A stretch of DNA of 64,000 nucleotides from Skermanella stibiiresistens SB22 (GTDB lineage Bacteria; Pseudomonadota; Alphaproteobacteria; Azospirillales; Azospirillaceae): the NCBI RefSeq assembly GCF_000576635.1, contig NZ_AVFL01000002.1, forward strand, positions 248,001-312,000, read 5' to 3'. Of the stretch, positions 62,803 to 64,000 are shown in pieces (the stretch's first letter is position 1; the number at the start of each line of letters is the position of its first letter). Position numbers and translations under genes: made by a program. The notes under the pieces were generated by a model that was not told the origin of the DNA, did no database searches, and saw nothing but the letters and a program-made list of their open reading frames with translations.

Positions 62803-63567
62803 ATGAGCATGACAGACCTTTCCGGCCATACCGCTTTCGTGACCGGCGCGTCCGGCGGGCTGGGACGCCATTTCGCGATCACCCTGGCGCGGGCGGGAGC
62901 CAAGGTGGCGCTGGCGGCACGGCGGCCCGACGCCTTGAAGGCGGTGGCCGAGGAGATCGAAGCTTTCGACGGGCGTGCCTTCGCGGTGTCCATGGACGTG
63001 ACGGACGCCGCTTCCATCGCCGCCGCCGTGGAGGCGGCCGAGACCGAGCTTGGACCGATCACGATCCTGATCAACAATTCCGGCGTGACCGAGACGGTCG
63101 CCGCCCTGGAGCAGGACGAACAATCCTGGGACCGGGTGATCGACACCAACCTGAAGGGCGCGTGGCTGGTGGCGACCGAGGTCGCGCGCCACATGGTGCG
63201 GCTGGGCCACGGAGGCAGCATCGTGAACATCGCCTCGATCCTGGGCCTGAGGCAGGGTGGCCAGGTGACGGCCTACGCCACGTCGAAGGCGGCGCTGATC
63301 CAGATGACCAAGCAACTGGCGCTGGAATTGGCGCGGCATCAGATTCGCGTCAACGCTTTGGCGCCAGGCTACATCGAGACCGATCTCAATCGGGAGTTCT
63401 TCGCGACCGATGTCGGCAAGACCCTGATCCGGCGGATTCCGCAACGGCGGCTGGGACAGGCCGGCGACCTGGACGGACCTCTGCTGCTGCTGGCTTCCGA
63501 CGCCAGCCGCTATATGACAGGGAGCGTCGTGGCGGTGGATGGCGGCCATCTGGTCGGCTCCCTTTAG
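62803..63567 (+). CDS. Short-chain dehydrogenase/reductase, 3-oxoacyl-ACP-reductase-like
   Basis: A 254-residue classical SDR. The cofactor loop is TGASGGLGRHFA near residue 14, the structural motif NNSG lies in TILINNSGVTET, the catalytic serine is in NIASILGL, and YATSK holds Y158 and K162. VNALAPGYIETDLN and GSVVAVDGGHLVG are typical of FabG-like enzymes. With R-rich residues after the first strand (AARRPDALK) it probably uses NADP. The ATG at 62803 (or 62809) is taken as the start; a longer frame is open upstream but lies in the opposite-strand FrnE-like gene. The substrate is unknown. Confidence 0.9.
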   Translation: MSMTDLSGHTAFVTGASGGLGRHFAITLARAGAKVALAARRPDALKAVAEEIEAFDGRAFAVSMDVTDAASIAAAVEAAETELGPITILINNSGVTETVAALEQDEQSWDRVIDTNLKGAWLVATEVARHMVRLGHGGSIVNIASILGLRQGGQVTAYATSKAALIQMTKQLALELARHQIRVNALAPGYIETDLNREFFATDVGKTLIRRIPQRRLGQAGDLDGPLLLLASDASRYMTGSVVAVDGGHLVGSL

Positions 63568-63671
63568 CGGCTTCCGCGCCGGTGGTGACGATTTGTTAAC
63601 CGAAGCGCGAAAAACTGGGGGCTGAAGTCTTGCCCGGATTCCCATCCGGGATCCCGATCCGGTGGCACGCC

Positions 63672-64000
63672 ATGTCCGACGCCTATACCAACGCCAAGAT
63701 TCGGGAAGCCTTGCTGGCTTCGAAGGGGAGCCGCGCGCGTGCCCAGGATATCCTGATGGGGTGGGCGCAGACCGACGACGACCTGCTGCGCGGTCTGGTG
63801 TCGCCTTACCTGAAGGGTATAGTGGCCGGTACCGTGGAGCGGGTCACCCGTCCGTCGGAGCAGGTGACCGCCCCGGCACCGGTGCGCCCTAGTCCTCCGG
63901 CGCGGCCCAGTCCGCCGGTGGCGCCAAGCTCCGCCCGCGCGCCGAACCGGCAGGGCCCGCAACGTCAGCTGTCACCCGAAGCGTTGGACAAGGCGCTGGC
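63672..64000 (+). CDS. Proline-rich protein of unknown function, 3' end outside the window
   Basis: An open frame of 109 codons that continues past the window edge. The N-terminal part (about 1-60) is helical: SDAYTNAKIREALLASKGSRARAQD and ILMGWAQTDDDLLRGLVSPYLKGIVAG. It is followed by a Pro/Ala/Ser-rich stretch (about 65-100), then QRQLSPEALDKAL. No family is recognised for certain. The ATG at 63672 starts a well-formed protein; an overlapping open frame in another register is arginine-rich and non-native. It follows the SDR gene by 104 bases on the same strand. Confidence 0.7.
   Translation, partial: MSDAYTNAKIREALLASKGSRARAQDILMGWAQTDDDLLRGLVSPYLKGIVAGTVERVTRPSEQVTAPAPVRPSPPARPSPPVAPSSARAPNRQGPQRQLSPEALDKAL

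Overview
This is a contiguous stretch of a GC-rich (roughly two-thirds G+C) bacterial chromosome. It is packed with genes, and no gap between genes exceeds 300 bases. Several things point to an alphaproteobacterium, most likely Rhodospirillales: sdhE next to mfd, a hopanoid-type HpnN/HpnM pair, a phasin, an HWE-family kinase, a large chemotaxis operon and many ATGA/TGATG stop-start overlaps. I cannot name the genus. I see no rRNA, tRNA, CRISPR array, insertion sequence or prophage.

Layout. (1) 1-3.6 kb: the 3' end of a glycosyltransferase, a MarR-GNAT fusion regulator, a CDF metal transporter and an HpcH/HpaI aldolase. (2) 3.6-13.6 kb, minus strand: a chemotaxis operon transcribed in the order cheY, mcp, orphan receiver, cheR, double CheW, cheB, cheA, mcp. 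The cheA frame is broken by a one-base shift in a C-rich proline linker. (3) 13.7-18.5 kb: a small membrane protein, L-lactate permease, a gamma-carbonic-anhydrase-like protein, a ClpP-like secreted protein, a GlsB/YeaQ membrane protein and a phasin. (4) 18.5-23.8 kb: the acetoin dehydrogenase operon acoABC with a convincing sigma-54 promoter and upstream dyads, followed by its likely activator acoR. (5) 23.9-25.0 kb: two unrecognised genes, part of which is strikingly AT-rich (38% GC in one 60-base sample). (6) 25.1-30.3 kb: a peptide/nickel-type ABC importer in which one permease and one ATPase are fused. (7) 30.4-34.3 kb: a Uma2-like protein, a sulfotransferase coupled to a secreted beta-propeller, and an HpnA-like epimerase. 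(8) 34.5-42.5 kb: a MASE4-PAS-PAS-HWE-receiver hybrid kinase, hpnM, hpnN and an SF2 helicase. (9) 42.7-50.9 kb: a CPA1 antiporter, serA, a small unknown gene, an MHYT histidine kinase, a large chemoreceptor and a small secreted protein. (10) 51-58 kb: a ureide/cyclic-amide catabolic locus (RidA, polysaccharide-deacetylase-type hydrolase, dihydropyrimidinase, class V aminotransferase, ureidoglycolate lyase, amino-acid-type ABC permease and binding protein, GntR regulator) with a GntR-type operator. (11) 58-64 kb: sdhE, mfd, a DsbA/FrnE-family protein, an SDR oxidoreductase and the start of a proline-rich unknown gene that runs off the end.

How they fit together. The organism appears to be a motile heterotroph that takes up lactate, peptides and nitrogenous small molecules, oxidises acetoin to acetyl-CoA, stores polyhydroxyalkanoate and modifies its outer membrane with hopanoids. 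The items most worth a second look are the split cheA, the aco promoter architecture, the AT-rich orphan gene pair and the ureide locus, which carries an ABC permease and binding protein but no ATPase.
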